Shown here piece by piece: positions 52,579 through 60,184 of a stretch of 64,000 bases of DNA (positions are counted from its first letter, which is position 1; every line of letters starts with the position of its first letter). The notes beneath the pieces were generated by a model. The model was given only the letters and a program-made list of their open reading frames with translations. It was not told where the DNA came from and searched no databases. Origin of the DNA: Variovorax paradoxus (GTDB lineage: Bacteria; Pseudomonadota; Gammaproteobacteria; Burkholderiales; Burkholderiaceae_C); contig NZ_JAUSXG010000001.1 in NCBI RefSeq assembly GCF_030815855.1, positions 868,001 to 932,000 of the forward strand, read 5' to 3'. Position numbers and translations under genes: made by a program.

Positions 52579-53844
52579 TCAGTACTGGCCCTTGGGCTCG
52601 AGGCCGAGCAGGTACTGGCCCACCATCGAAGAGACCGCGTCCCAGTTGAGGCTGATGTGGCGCGAGATCGCATTCGTGTCGCGCCACATGCGCTGAATCG
52701 GCTGGTTCAGCGACAGGCCCGCGCCTCCCACGCTGGCGAACACCGCTTCGACGGCATCGCGCGAGAGGCGCGCGGCAAAAGCATGGTCGCGCCGATTGCG
52801 GATTCGTTGTTCGATGCTGATGACGTGCCCGTCGAGCGCCATCTGCTCCACCTGCGCGGTGTCGCGGTAGAGAAGAAGCCGCGCCGCATCGACGCTCGCC
52901 GAGGCCTCGGCCAGGCGCGACTGCACGGGAAAGAACTCGCTGAGCCGGCTTCCGCCTCCGGCGACGGCCCCCCGAGTCACCCGTGAGCTGGCCAGCTCGA
53001 TCAGTTCGTCGACCGCGCCTTGCGCCGTGCCGATGATCGGCGACACGAGGCAGACCGGCACCGCCGAAAGAAAAGGGATGCGGTAGATCGGGTTCGTGTT
53101 GACCTTGGCGCCCGGCGGGGAGTTGGAGGAAGCCTCCGCGAATGTCAGCTTGCGGTGCCCCGGAATGAAGGTGGGCGTGTCGATGACGATCGCCTTCGAT
53201 CCCGTGCCCGCCTGGCCGGCGACGTGCCAGTTGTCTTCGATCGACCAGTCCGATCGCGGCGCGAGCAGGAAGCCCGCGGTCGGCGGGGCGCCCTTTTCTT
53301 CGGGCGGAAACTGAACGCCCAGCAGGGCCCACTGCGAGTTGTCCACGTTGGACGCGAAGAGCCATTTGCCTTGCACGACGTAGCCGCCGTGGACCTTCTC
53401 GGCCATGGTCGCCGGGGCATACGAGCCGCAAACAATCGCGCTCGGGTCCTTGCGCCAGACGTCGTCCTGCGCCTCCTCCGGAAAGATCGCCACCAGCCAC
53501 TGGTGGATGGCGCCCAGGGAGCAGCCCCACGACGACGAAGTGCAGCCCCGTGCCAGCTCGCTGACCACGTCGATGAAGGCGGTAAACCCGTACTCGTAGC
53601 CGCCATAGCGCGCAGGCTGCATCAGCCTGAAGAAGCCCGCGTCGTGGAACGCCTGCGTCGTTTCCTCGGACACGCGGCGGTCCTGTTCGGTGCGCTGGGC
53701 GCGGGCGCGAAGCATTGGAAGCAGATTGCTTGCAGATGCAGCTATTTTTTCGATCGGAGGCGCATCCTTCACGGGTGACTTTCGGCCTGGAGCGGGAAGG
53801 TCCACGCGGTCTAGCTGGGCAAACGGGTTCGCAGTGTCGGTCAT
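52579..53844 (-). CDS. graD: Resorcinol hydroxylase, oxygenase component (acyl-CoA dehydrogenase fold)
   Basis: A 421-residue group D flavin monooxygenase: LMQPARYGGYEYGFTAFIDV, ARGCTSSSWGCSLGAIHQWL, VVQGKWLFASNVDNSQWALL, and the C-terminal FASVGGAGLSLNQPIQRMWR, similar to HsaA, HpaB-like and TsdB/GraD. It should convert resorcinol to hydroxyquinol with flavin reduced by the partner reductase. The frame extends to a TTG at 53856; the ATG at 53844 with GGAG is chosen. Divergent from the MarR gene. Confidence 0.87.
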   Translation of the reverse strand: MTDTANPFAQLDRVDLPAPGRKSPVKDAPPIEKIAASASNLLPMLRARAQRTEQDRRVSEETTQAFHDAGFFRLMQPARYGGYEYGFTAFIDVVSELARGCTSSSWGCSLGAIHQWLVAIFPEEAQDDVWRKDPSAIVCGSYAPATMAEKVHGGYVVQGKWLFASNVDNSQWALLGVQFPPEEKGAPPTAGFLLAPRSDWSIEDNWHVAGQAGTGSKAIVIDTPTFIPGHRKLTFAEASSNSPPGAKVNTNPIYRIPFLSAVPVCLVSPIIGTAQGAVDELIELASSRVTRGAVAGGGSRLSEFFPVQSRLAEASASVDAARLLLYRDTAQVEQMALDGHVISIEQRIRNRRDHAFAARLSRDAVEAVFASVGGAGLSLNQPIQRMWRDTNAISRHISLNWDAVSSMVGQYLLGLEPKGQY

Positions 53845-53904
53845 GGTGGTCTCCAAATGATTTGGGGGAAGCGCGGCAAGGAAGGCTCGATTGAAGCTGA
53901 TAAA

Positions 53905-53953
53905 ACTTGCAAACGCAATTAAAAATGCTCGGAGTTTACGCTATATCGCAAGT
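53905..53953. promoter_or_regulatory. Repeated TTGC/GCAA half-sites, possible MarR operator
   Basis: Between the divergent graD-like and MarR genes, ACTTGC (53905-53910), GCAA (53915-53918) and GCAAGT (53948-53953) form overlapping inverted half-sites: TTGC-AAAC-GCAA locally, and ACTTGC/GCAAGT at longer range. This fits a regulator acting on both genes but is weak evidence. Confidence 0.35.
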
Positions 53954-53976
53954 GGATTTAGCCTGTAGCATTCAGC

Positions 53977-54513
53977 ATGGCCAGAACAAAATCACCCGAG
54001 GAGAAGCCTCGGAAGGCACGCAAGGCTGACGCTGAAACGCTTCCAAAATTGAATGCAGCCGCAGATAAATCGGCAGATCACGACCTGGAGCGAGCCATTC
54101 CCTACCTGCTTGCACGCGCAGGTATGAGAATGGGCCAGTCGTTCAGCAAGGAACTCAAGCAGTTCAAGCTCTCGCTGACCGAGTGGCGCGTCTGCGTCGC
54201 GCTGCATCACAAGGCGCACCAGCGGCTTTCCGACCTCGCGTTGCATACCTCGACGGACCCCTCCACGCTGTCGCGGGTGGTCGACGGCCTTTTGCAGCGC
54301 GGCGTGCTGGTGCGCGATCGATCGGACGAGGATGCCCGCGCGCTCGCGCTGAGCCTGACCCCGGCGGGCCGCGATCTCACGTTGCGCATCATTCCGCTGG
54401 CCCAGGTGTACGAGCGCGTGTCGTTGTCGGGACTGAGCGTGGCGCAAGCCGAATCCCTCCGGGACATGCTTCGGATGGTCTACGACAACCTGGCGGTCCT
54501 GGACAACGAATGA
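53977..54513 (+). CDS. graR: MarR-family transcriptional regulator
   Basis: A 178-residue regulator. A charged N-terminal tail (SPEEKPRKARKADAETLPKL) precedes the winged helix: FKLSLTEWRVCVALHHKAHQ, LSDLALHTSTDPSTLSRVVD, GLLQRGVLVRDRSDEDARAL. A MarR-type regulator is also found with the gamma-resorcylate genes of Rhizobium. Repression of graDA with release by resorcylate is the expected mode; this is inference. It is followed 22 bp later by a LysR gene on the same strand. Confidence 0.88.
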   Translation: MARTKSPEEKPRKARKADAETLPKLNAAADKSADHDLERAIPYLLARAGMRMGQSFSKELKQFKLSLTEWRVCVALHHKAHQRLSDLALHTSTDPSTLSRVVDGLLQRGVLVRDRSDEDARALALSLTPAGRDLTLRIIPLAQVYERVSLSGLSVAQAESLRDMLRMVYDNLAVLDNE

Positions 54514-54535
54514 CGGCTTGACCGGAGACCGCGCG

Positions 54536-55489
54536 ATGAACATCAACTCCATCGACCTGAATCTTTTCCTGGTGTTCCAGGCGATCTACGCCACGCGCAG
54601 CGTCACGCTCGCGGGCGACCGCCTCGGCATGACGCAGTCCGCGGTCAGCAACGCGCTCAAGCGCATGCGCGAACGCTTCAACGACGCGCTCTTCGTGCGG
54701 TCGACGGACGGCATGGTCCCCACCCCCGTCGCCGAGCGCCTGATCGCTCCGATCGAGGAAGGAATCGCCTGCCTGGTGCAGGCTGTCGACCAAGGCCGCA
54801 CATTCGAGCCGGAGACTTCGAGCCGCACATTCCGGATCGCGGTCAACGACATCGGGCAACTGGTCATGGTGCCCGAGCTGCTTTCGGTTGCGCGCGGCAT
54901 CGCGCCCGGGGTCCGCTTCGAGACCGTGGACGTCTCCATGGCTGAAGCCCGGCAGCGAATGCTCCACGGACAGATCGACATCGCGCTGGGCAGCTGGGAA
55001 CCGATGGGACCGTCGTTTTACCAGCAGCGGCTGTTCGACGAGACATTCGTCGTGTTGATGTCGAAGGCGTCCTCGCTGGGCGCCTTCGAGAGCATCGAGC
55101 TCGACGACTATCTCGCGGCGGAACACATCGCGTACCGGCCTCAGGGAACCACCGACTCGCAGCTCCAGCAAACCCTGGACAGGGCGGGCGCGCTCGATCG
55201 GCGGCAGGTTGTTCTCACCGCCGCCCACTCGCTGGGCCTGTCGTCGATCGTCGCCACGTCGGGCCTGCTGCTGACCGCGCCGGCTCGCCTCGCCAAGGCG
55301 ATGGTGGCGTCACGCGCGGATCTGCACAGCGTCGACGCCCCCTTCGCGGTCACGCCCTTCGAAATTCGCCAGCAGTGGCACGAGCGGTTTCATCAAGACA
55401 GCGGCAACCGCTGGCTGCGCGAGCTGATCTTCGGTCTCTTTCATGAACGATCGAGCCGCGAACCTGCACCGCAAGCGCGGAACAAGTGA
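54536..55489 (+). CDS. LysR-family regulator (NodD/NahR-like)
   Basis: A 317-residue LTTR. INSIDLNLFLVFQAIYATRS and LAGDRLGMTQSAVSNALKRM are the NahR/NodD/LinR-type helix-turn-helix, a subgroup that often binds aromatic effectors. The C-terminal domain includes RTFRIAVNDIGQLVMVPELL. An ATG at 54536 with GGAG is preferred to the TTG at 54518. It is the second regulator inside the cluster and ends directly against the convergent maleylacetate reductase gene. Confidence 0.9.
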   Translation: MNINSIDLNLFLVFQAIYATRSVTLAGDRLGMTQSAVSNALKRMRERFNDALFVRSTDGMVPTPVAERLIAPIEEGIACLVQAVDQGRTFEPETSSRTFRIAVNDIGQLVMVPELLSVARGIAPGVRFETVDVSMAEARQRMLHGQIDIALGSWEPMGPSFYQQRLFDETFVVLMSKASSLGAFESIELDDYLAAEHIAYRPQGTTDSQLQQTLDRAGALDRRQVVLTAAHSLGLSSIVATSGLLLTAPARLAKAMVASRADLHSVDAPFAVTPFEIRQQWHERFHQDSGNRWLRELIFGLFHERSSREPAPQARNK

Positions 55490-56551
55490 TCAAGGCGTGG
55501 GCGGCGCGCCTTCGAGTGCGTGGTCCAGCAAGGCGCGCAGCGCCACTCGCTCGAGCGGCCGCGGGTTCGGGTACTGATTCGCCGCTGCCAGTTCGGCCGC
55601 TTGTTCGAGCCCGTCGGCGGGCATGCCGATCGCCCTCAGCGACACGGGGGCGCCATGCGTTCTTGCCAGTTCGAAAATCCCAGTGGGCGCGTCCGCGACG
55701 CCCAGCGCCTTCGCAATGCGGGCCATGGCTTCGGGCGCCGCGTCCGCGTTGTACCGGAGCGCATGCGGAAGAACCACCGTATGCACCTGCGCATGCGGCA
55801 GGTCGAACGTGCCGCCCAGCGTGTGGCACAGCTTGTGGTGCAGGCCCATCGACACGGCACCGAGCACCGTGCCGCACAGCCAGGCGCCGTAGAGGGCCAG
55901 GCTGCGCGCCGGCAGATCGCGCGGATTGTCCCGGAGTGGCTGCAGCGACGCCGCGCAAGCGCGGATTCCCTCTTCGGCCATCAACGAGATCACCGGATTT
56001 CCATCGTGCGCGTACAGGCCTTCCGCGGCATGCGCCATGGCATTGATCGCGCTCGTGACCGTCAGGTCCATGGGCAGCGACAGCGTGAGCTTGGGGTCGT
56101 ACACCACCACGCGCGGAAGCACGCGCGGGTCGCGGCCGGTCTTCTTGAGGCCTGCTTCCGTGATGCCGTAGATGGGCGTCACTTCGCTTCCCGCATACGT
56201 CGTCGGCACGGCGATGATCGGCAGGCCCGCCTCCAGCGCGATGGCCTTGCCGAGCCCGATGGTGGAGCCGCCGCCGATCGCCAGCGCACAGTCGGCCTTG
56301 AGCTCCGAAGCCAGTGCGCGTGCCTTGCGCGCGGTCTCGACCGGCACGTGCATGACCGCTTCATCGAAGATCAACGCGATGCGGCCGGGAAGCCGGTCGG
56401 CTATGGCTTGCGCCTGATCGCGCTGGCCGGGCGTGCACAGGACGAGCGCACGCCTGGCGCCCAGGCGTTCGATTTCCGCCGGAAGCTGGTCGATGCTGTC
56501 GGGGCCGAAAACAATGCGCGAGGGGTTCGCGGTGTAGACGAAGCGGTTCAT
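55490..56551 (-). CDS. graC: Maleylacetate reductase
   Basis: A 353-residue iron-ADH-superfamily enzyme reducing maleylacetate to 3-oxoadipate with NADH. RIVFGPDSIDQLPAEIERLG, IGGGSTIGLGKAIALEAGLP and AVPTTYAGSEVTPIYGITE are diagnostic, as is MGLHHKLCHTLGGTFDLPHA. It follows the hydroxyquinol dioxygenase gene by 4 bp, giving the next step of that pathway. Confidence 0.94.
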   Translation of the reverse strand: MNRFVYTANPSRIVFGPDSIDQLPAEIERLGARRALVLCTPGQRDQAQAIADRLPGRIALIFDEAVMHVPVETARKARALASELKADCALAIGGGSTIGLGKAIALEAGLPIIAVPTTYAGSEVTPIYGITEAGLKKTGRDPRVLPRVVVYDPKLTLSLPMDLTVTSAINAMAHAAEGLYAHDGNPVISLMAEEGIRACAASLQPLRDNPRDLPARSLALYGAWLCGTVLGAVSMGLHHKLCHTLGGTFDLPHAQVHTVVLPHALRYNADAAPEAMARIAKALGVADAPTGIFELARTHGAPVSLRAIGMPADGLEQAAELAAANQYPNPRPLERVALRALLDHALEGAPPTP

Positions 56552-56555
56552 GCCT

Positions 56556-57425
56556 CTAGTCTTTCGGTGCCTTGTTCAGGACGAAGTCGTAGTCGAGTGT
56601 GTAGAAAGGCACCTCCACGCGCGTTCCGTCGGGAGCGATGCCGGGTTCGTGGCGCTTCCAGTCGGCGATGAGGGAGGAGCGCACGCCGAACACGGCGTCC
56701 GAGTTCAGGTAGCTGCCTCCTGCGCGGAACACATGGGTGATAAGCGTCTGGTAGCCCGGCGCCTTGATCATGAAATGCAGGTGCGCGGGACGCCACGGAT
56801 GGCGGCCGAGTTTCTCCAGCATCTGGCCGACCGGTCCGTCATGGGGAATCGCGTAGGGCACGGCCACGATGGATTTGAAGTGATAGCGCCCGTCCTCCAG
56901 GCTGGCCAGATGGCCTCGGCCCTGTGCATGGTCCAGCTCGGGGCGCTGCACGTCGTACCAGCCTTCATCGTCGGATTGCCAGACGTCGATGCTCGCGTCG
57001 GCGATCGGCTCGCCGCCGATGCCTCGGATGGTTCCTCCGACGAAGCAGGGTTCACCGCTCGCGCCGTTGGAGATGTCGTCGCCGTTGTCGTACGCCGGGG
57101 CATCGGGTACGTAGAAGGGCCCGAAGACGGTCGCCTCGGTGCATCCGGTGGGGCGCCGGTTGCACTGCGCGGTGACGAGCGTCGAAAGACCCAGCACGTC
57201 GGACAACAAGATGAACTCCTGGCGCTTGTCGTCCGTGATCTTTCCGACACCCGTCAGAAAGTCGATGCCGCGGGACCACTCGGTTTCGGTGAGCTGCACC
57301 TCGCGCGCGAAGTCGTGAAGATGCCGCACCAGGCTGTCCATCACGGTCTTCAGGCGCGGATCGAGCGTTGCGCTGTGCGCCTTCAAGGCCGCGCTGGTGA
57401 TGGTCCATTCGTCGATGTCGATCAT
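56556..57425 (-). CDS. graB: Hydroxyquinol 1,2-dioxygenase
   Basis: A 289-residue intradiol ring-cleaving dioxygenase with non-haem Fe(III). Ligands are Tyr157 (GWYDVQ), Tyr191 (VPYAIPHDGP), His215 and His217 (RPAHLHF). Sequence around TVFGPFYVPDAPAYDNGDDI matches hydroxyquinol enzymes, which are longer than catechol 1,2-dioxygenases in the N-terminal helical part. It converts hydroxyquinol to maleylacetate. Located between the decarboxylase and the reductase genes on one strand. Confidence 0.94.
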   Translation of the reverse strand: MIDIDEWTITSAALKAHSATLDPRLKTVMDSLVRHLHDFAREVQLTETEWSRGIDFLTGVGKITDDKRQEFILLSDVLGLSTLVTAQCNRRPTGCTEATVFGPFYVPDAPAYDNGDDISNGASGEPCFVGGTIRGIGGEPIADASIDVWQSDDEGWYDVQRPELDHAQGRGHLASLEDGRYHFKSIVAVPYAIPHDGPVGQMLEKLGRHPWRPAHLHFMIKAPGYQTLITHVFRAGGSYLNSDAVFGVRSSLIADWKRHEPGIAPDGTRVEVPFYTLDYDFVLNKAPKD

Positions 57426-57455
57426 TCGTGTCGTGCCTTTCCGCGCGATCCGGGA

Positions 57456-58433
57456 TCAGGCCAGCTTGAACAGCGACAACGCGTTCGTGCGGCCGATCTT
57501 CTTCCGGTCGGCCTCGCTGATGCTGGTGTCGTTGAACCAGTTCGACGCGTGGTCGACGTTCTCGAACGGCCAGTCGGTCGAGAAAAGAATTCGGTCCGAT
57601 CCGACTTCCAGCATCGCATCGATCAGTGTCTGGGTGCGGAAGTTGCCGGAGGTCGTCAGATAGAAGTTGTCGTGGAAGTAGTCGCAAAGCTTGCGCTTGG
57701 CCGGATAGCCCTTGGGCGCCTCGACCCAGGCGTTGCGGTGATCGACTCTCCACATGTTGTAGGGCAGCCCTTCGCCCAGGTGGCCCAGAATGATCTTGAG
57801 GCCGGGATGGCGATCGAAGAGGCCGCACGCCATGAGGCGCAGCGCATGTACGGCGGTTTCCTGTGCAAAGGCCCATGTGGGGCCGAGCAGCCAGGGGTGG
57901 CCTTCATAGATCTGCGACCAGCTCGCGAGCGGATTGCGCGGGTGCAGATAGAACGGCGCGTCGAGCCGCTCGGCCGCGGCCCAGAACGGCGCGTACTGCG
58001 GCGCGTCGTAGTAGACGGCGTTCTCGGGCGTGCCGACCTGCGAGAAGCCATTGACCAGCGCGCCGCGGAAGCCGAGCTCGGTCATGCAGCGCTCGAGTTC
58101 CCGGGTTGCCTTTTCAGGATCCTGCATCGGCAAGGCGGCGAATGCCTGAAAGCGGTCGGGCCGCCTCGCGACCTGCTCGGCCAGAAAGTCGTTGGCCCGG
58201 ACCGAAAGCTCATAGGCCTTTTGGGGATCGGGCACTGCCTGAACGGCGGGCGCGTTCAGCGACAGGATCATCATCTCCATGCCGTGCGCGTCCATCTGGC
58301 GCAACCGGCCTTCATGGGTGTCGAGGAGCCGGGCGCTGAGCTCCTTCCAATAGGCTCCCGGCACGAAGCCGGCCGAGTCCTGCAGCGTTTCGGGAATCGC
58401 AAAGTGCTCCTCGAGCCCGATCTTTCCTTGCAT
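57456..58433 (-). CDS. graF: Gamma-resorcylate (2,6-dihydroxybenzoate) decarboxylase
   Basis: A 325-residue amidohydrolase-superfamily decarboxylase. The metal ligands of characterised gamma-resorcylate decarboxylases line up exactly: Glu8 and His10 (GLEEHFAIPE), His164 (FYLHPRNP), His218 (ILGHLGEG) and Asp287 (LFSTDWPFEN). Long identity-like stretches such as GHPWLLGPTWAFAQETAVHA also match. It converts 2,6-dihydroxybenzoate to resorcinol and CO2, reversibly, using Mn2+ or Zn2+. First gene of the lower operon; divergent from the transporter. Confidence 0.95.
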   Translation of the reverse strand: MQGKIGLEEHFAIPETLQDSAGFVPGAYWKELSARLLDTHEGRLRQMDAHGMEMMILSLNAPAVQAVPDPQKAYELSVRANDFLAEQVARRPDRFQAFAALPMQDPEKATRELERCMTELGFRGALVNGFSQVGTPENAVYYDAPQYAPFWAAAERLDAPFYLHPRNPLASWSQIYEGHPWLLGPTWAFAQETAVHALRLMACGLFDRHPGLKIILGHLGEGLPYNMWRVDHRNAWVEAPKGYPAKRKLCDYFHDNFYLTTSGNFRTQTLIDAMLEVGSDRILFSTDWPFENVDHASNWFNDTSISEADRKKIGRTNALSLFKLA

Positions 58434-58808
58434 GCCTGTTCTCCTTCGTGCGGCGCGAGCCGCGAATGCGTGATGTCATGACGGCGCCGGATCGGCCGCT
58501 GCCTGGTTGCTGAATCTACGGAGGCCCCGCGGCGCGGTCTAACGAAATTCGGTGATAGCGCGCATTCGCCAGGCGCATGGGAGCGCGCCGGCACGGGGTG
58601 GAAGTTCCCTCGGCGCGGAGGGCGGTGATGTGGGAAGACCCGCCCCAACATTTCCAGGCTGCATGGGGCCTATCCAAAAAATGCGTTGGACCGGGCGCGG
58701 CAGCGTCCTCATCATCGGCGCGTCGCCAGGCAACTCTCGCTGTGAGATCGAGCCTCGATGTTCGAGCTGCGACAAGCCATTCTTCCCATTCGACCGGAGA
58801 CAAGAGCC
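58434..58808. other. Divergent promoter region between decarboxylase and transporter
   Basis: 375 bp without a supported gene. It must hold the promoters of the graF-B-C operon and the MFS gene. The transporter ribosome site GGAGAC lies at about 58796-58801. No strong palindrome was seen by eye. Confidence 0.5.
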
Positions 58809-60179
58809 ATGCGTCAAATCGACCTTCACAAGCTGGCCGACGATGCCCGCTTCAATCGCTTCCACGGCCTCGTGCTGTTCTGGTGCGCACTGATCATCGT
58901 CTTCGACGGCTACGACCTGTCGGTGGTCGGCATCGCACTGCCGTCGATCATGTCGAACATGGGCGTGGATGCGACCAACGCGGGATTCATGGTGAGCTCG
59001 GCGCTCTTCGGCATGATGTTCGGCGCCATCTTCCTGGGCACGATCGCCGACAGGATCGGCCGCCGCTGGGCGGTGGCCATCTGCGTGGGCCTGTTCAGCA
59101 TTTTCACGGCCGCCGCTGGCCTGGCCGGCGATCCCTTCACGTTCGGCGCAATGCGCTTCCTTGCCGGGCTCGGCATCGGCGGCGTGATGCCGAACGTGGT
59201 GGCGCACATGACCGAATACTCCCCCAGGAAAATCCGTGCGACCCTCGTGACGCTGATGTTCAGCGGCTATGCGGTGGGAGGCATCATTGCGGCCATGCTC
59301 GGCAAGAGCTTCATCGAGGCCTACGGCTGGCAATCGGTGTTCTTCGCGGCGGGCCTGCCGGTGCTGCTGATTCCGGTCATCCTGAAGTCGCTTCCGGAAT
59401 CGATGCCGTTCCTGCTGGCGAAGGGCAGAACCGAAGAGCTCAGCAAGATCGTGTCGAAACTCGACCCGAGCTACCAGCCGCTTGCGGGCGACCGGTTCGT
59501 GGTGCCGGCCGAAGACAGGGCCGACAGCGCGGCCATCAAGCACCTCTTCAGTGAAGGCCGCGGTTTCAGCACGGCCATGTTCTGGATCGCATTCTTCATG
59601 TGCCTGTTCATGGTGTTTGCGCTGAGTTCGTGGCTGACGAAGCTGATGGCCGGCGCCGGCTACAGCCTGGGCTCGGCGCTGACCTTCGTCTTGGTATTGA
59701 ATGTGGGCGCGATGGCCGGCGCGATCGGCGGCGGTTGGCTTGCCGACAGGTTCCACATCAAGTACGTGCTCGCCGGAATGTATGCGCTGGCCGCAGTCTC
59801 GCTGGTGCTGCTCGGCTACAAGATGCCCACGCCGGCGCTGTTCGTCCTCGTGGGCCTGGCCGGTGCATCGACCATCGGCACCCAGATCGTCGCCAACGCC
59901 TACACCGGGCAGTTCTATCCGATGGCGGTCCGCTCGACGGGCCTGGGATGGGCCCTGGGCGTCGGCCGCAGCGGTGCCATCCTGGCGCCGATCCTGATCG
60001 GCGTGCTGGTCGGCATGAGCCTGCCGCTGCACCAGAACTTCATCGCCATCGCGATTCCGGCTGTGATCGGAATGATCGCGGTGTTGCTCATCGATCACGG
60101 CCGGTCGGCCTCCACCCAGCATGTCGCCGCCAGCGCCGAAGCGACTCCCGCAGCGGCGAAAGTGCCGGCAGTGGGGTAA
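58809..60179 (+). CDS. graK: MFS aromatic-acid/H+ symporter
   Basis: A 456-residue major-facilitator protein with 12 helices. The aromatic acid symporter signature is visible: VLFWCALIIVFDGYDLSVVG with the Asp pair in helix 1, GTIADRIGRRWAVAICVGLF in the loop 2-3 motif, and NVGAMAGAIGGGWLADRFHI. It resembles PcaK/BenK/GraK and probably imports gamma-resorcylate. The start at 58809 (MRQIDLHKLADDARFNRFH) matches the family. Confidence 0.92.
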   Translation: MRQIDLHKLADDARFNRFHGLVLFWCALIIVFDGYDLSVVGIALPSIMSNMGVDATNAGFMVSSALFGMMFGAIFLGTIADRIGRRWAVAICVGLFSIFTAAAGLAGDPFTFGAMRFLAGLGIGGVMPNVVAHMTEYSPRKIRATLVTLMFSGYAVGGIIAAMLGKSFIEAYGWQSVFFAAGLPVLLIPVILKSLPESMPFLLAKGRTEELSKIVSKLDPSYQPLAGDRFVVPAEDRADSAAIKHLFSEGRGFSTAMFWIAFFMCLFMVFALSSWLTKLMAGAGYSLGSALTFVLVLNVGAMAGAIGGGWLADRFHIKYVLAGMYALAAVSLVLLGYKMPTPALFVLVGLAGASTIGTQIVANAYTGQFYPMAVRSTGLGWALGVGRSGAILAPILIGVLVGMSLPLHQNFIAIAIPAVIGMIAVLLIDHGRSASTQHVAASAEATPAAAKVPAVG

Positions 60180-60184
60180 GCCGA

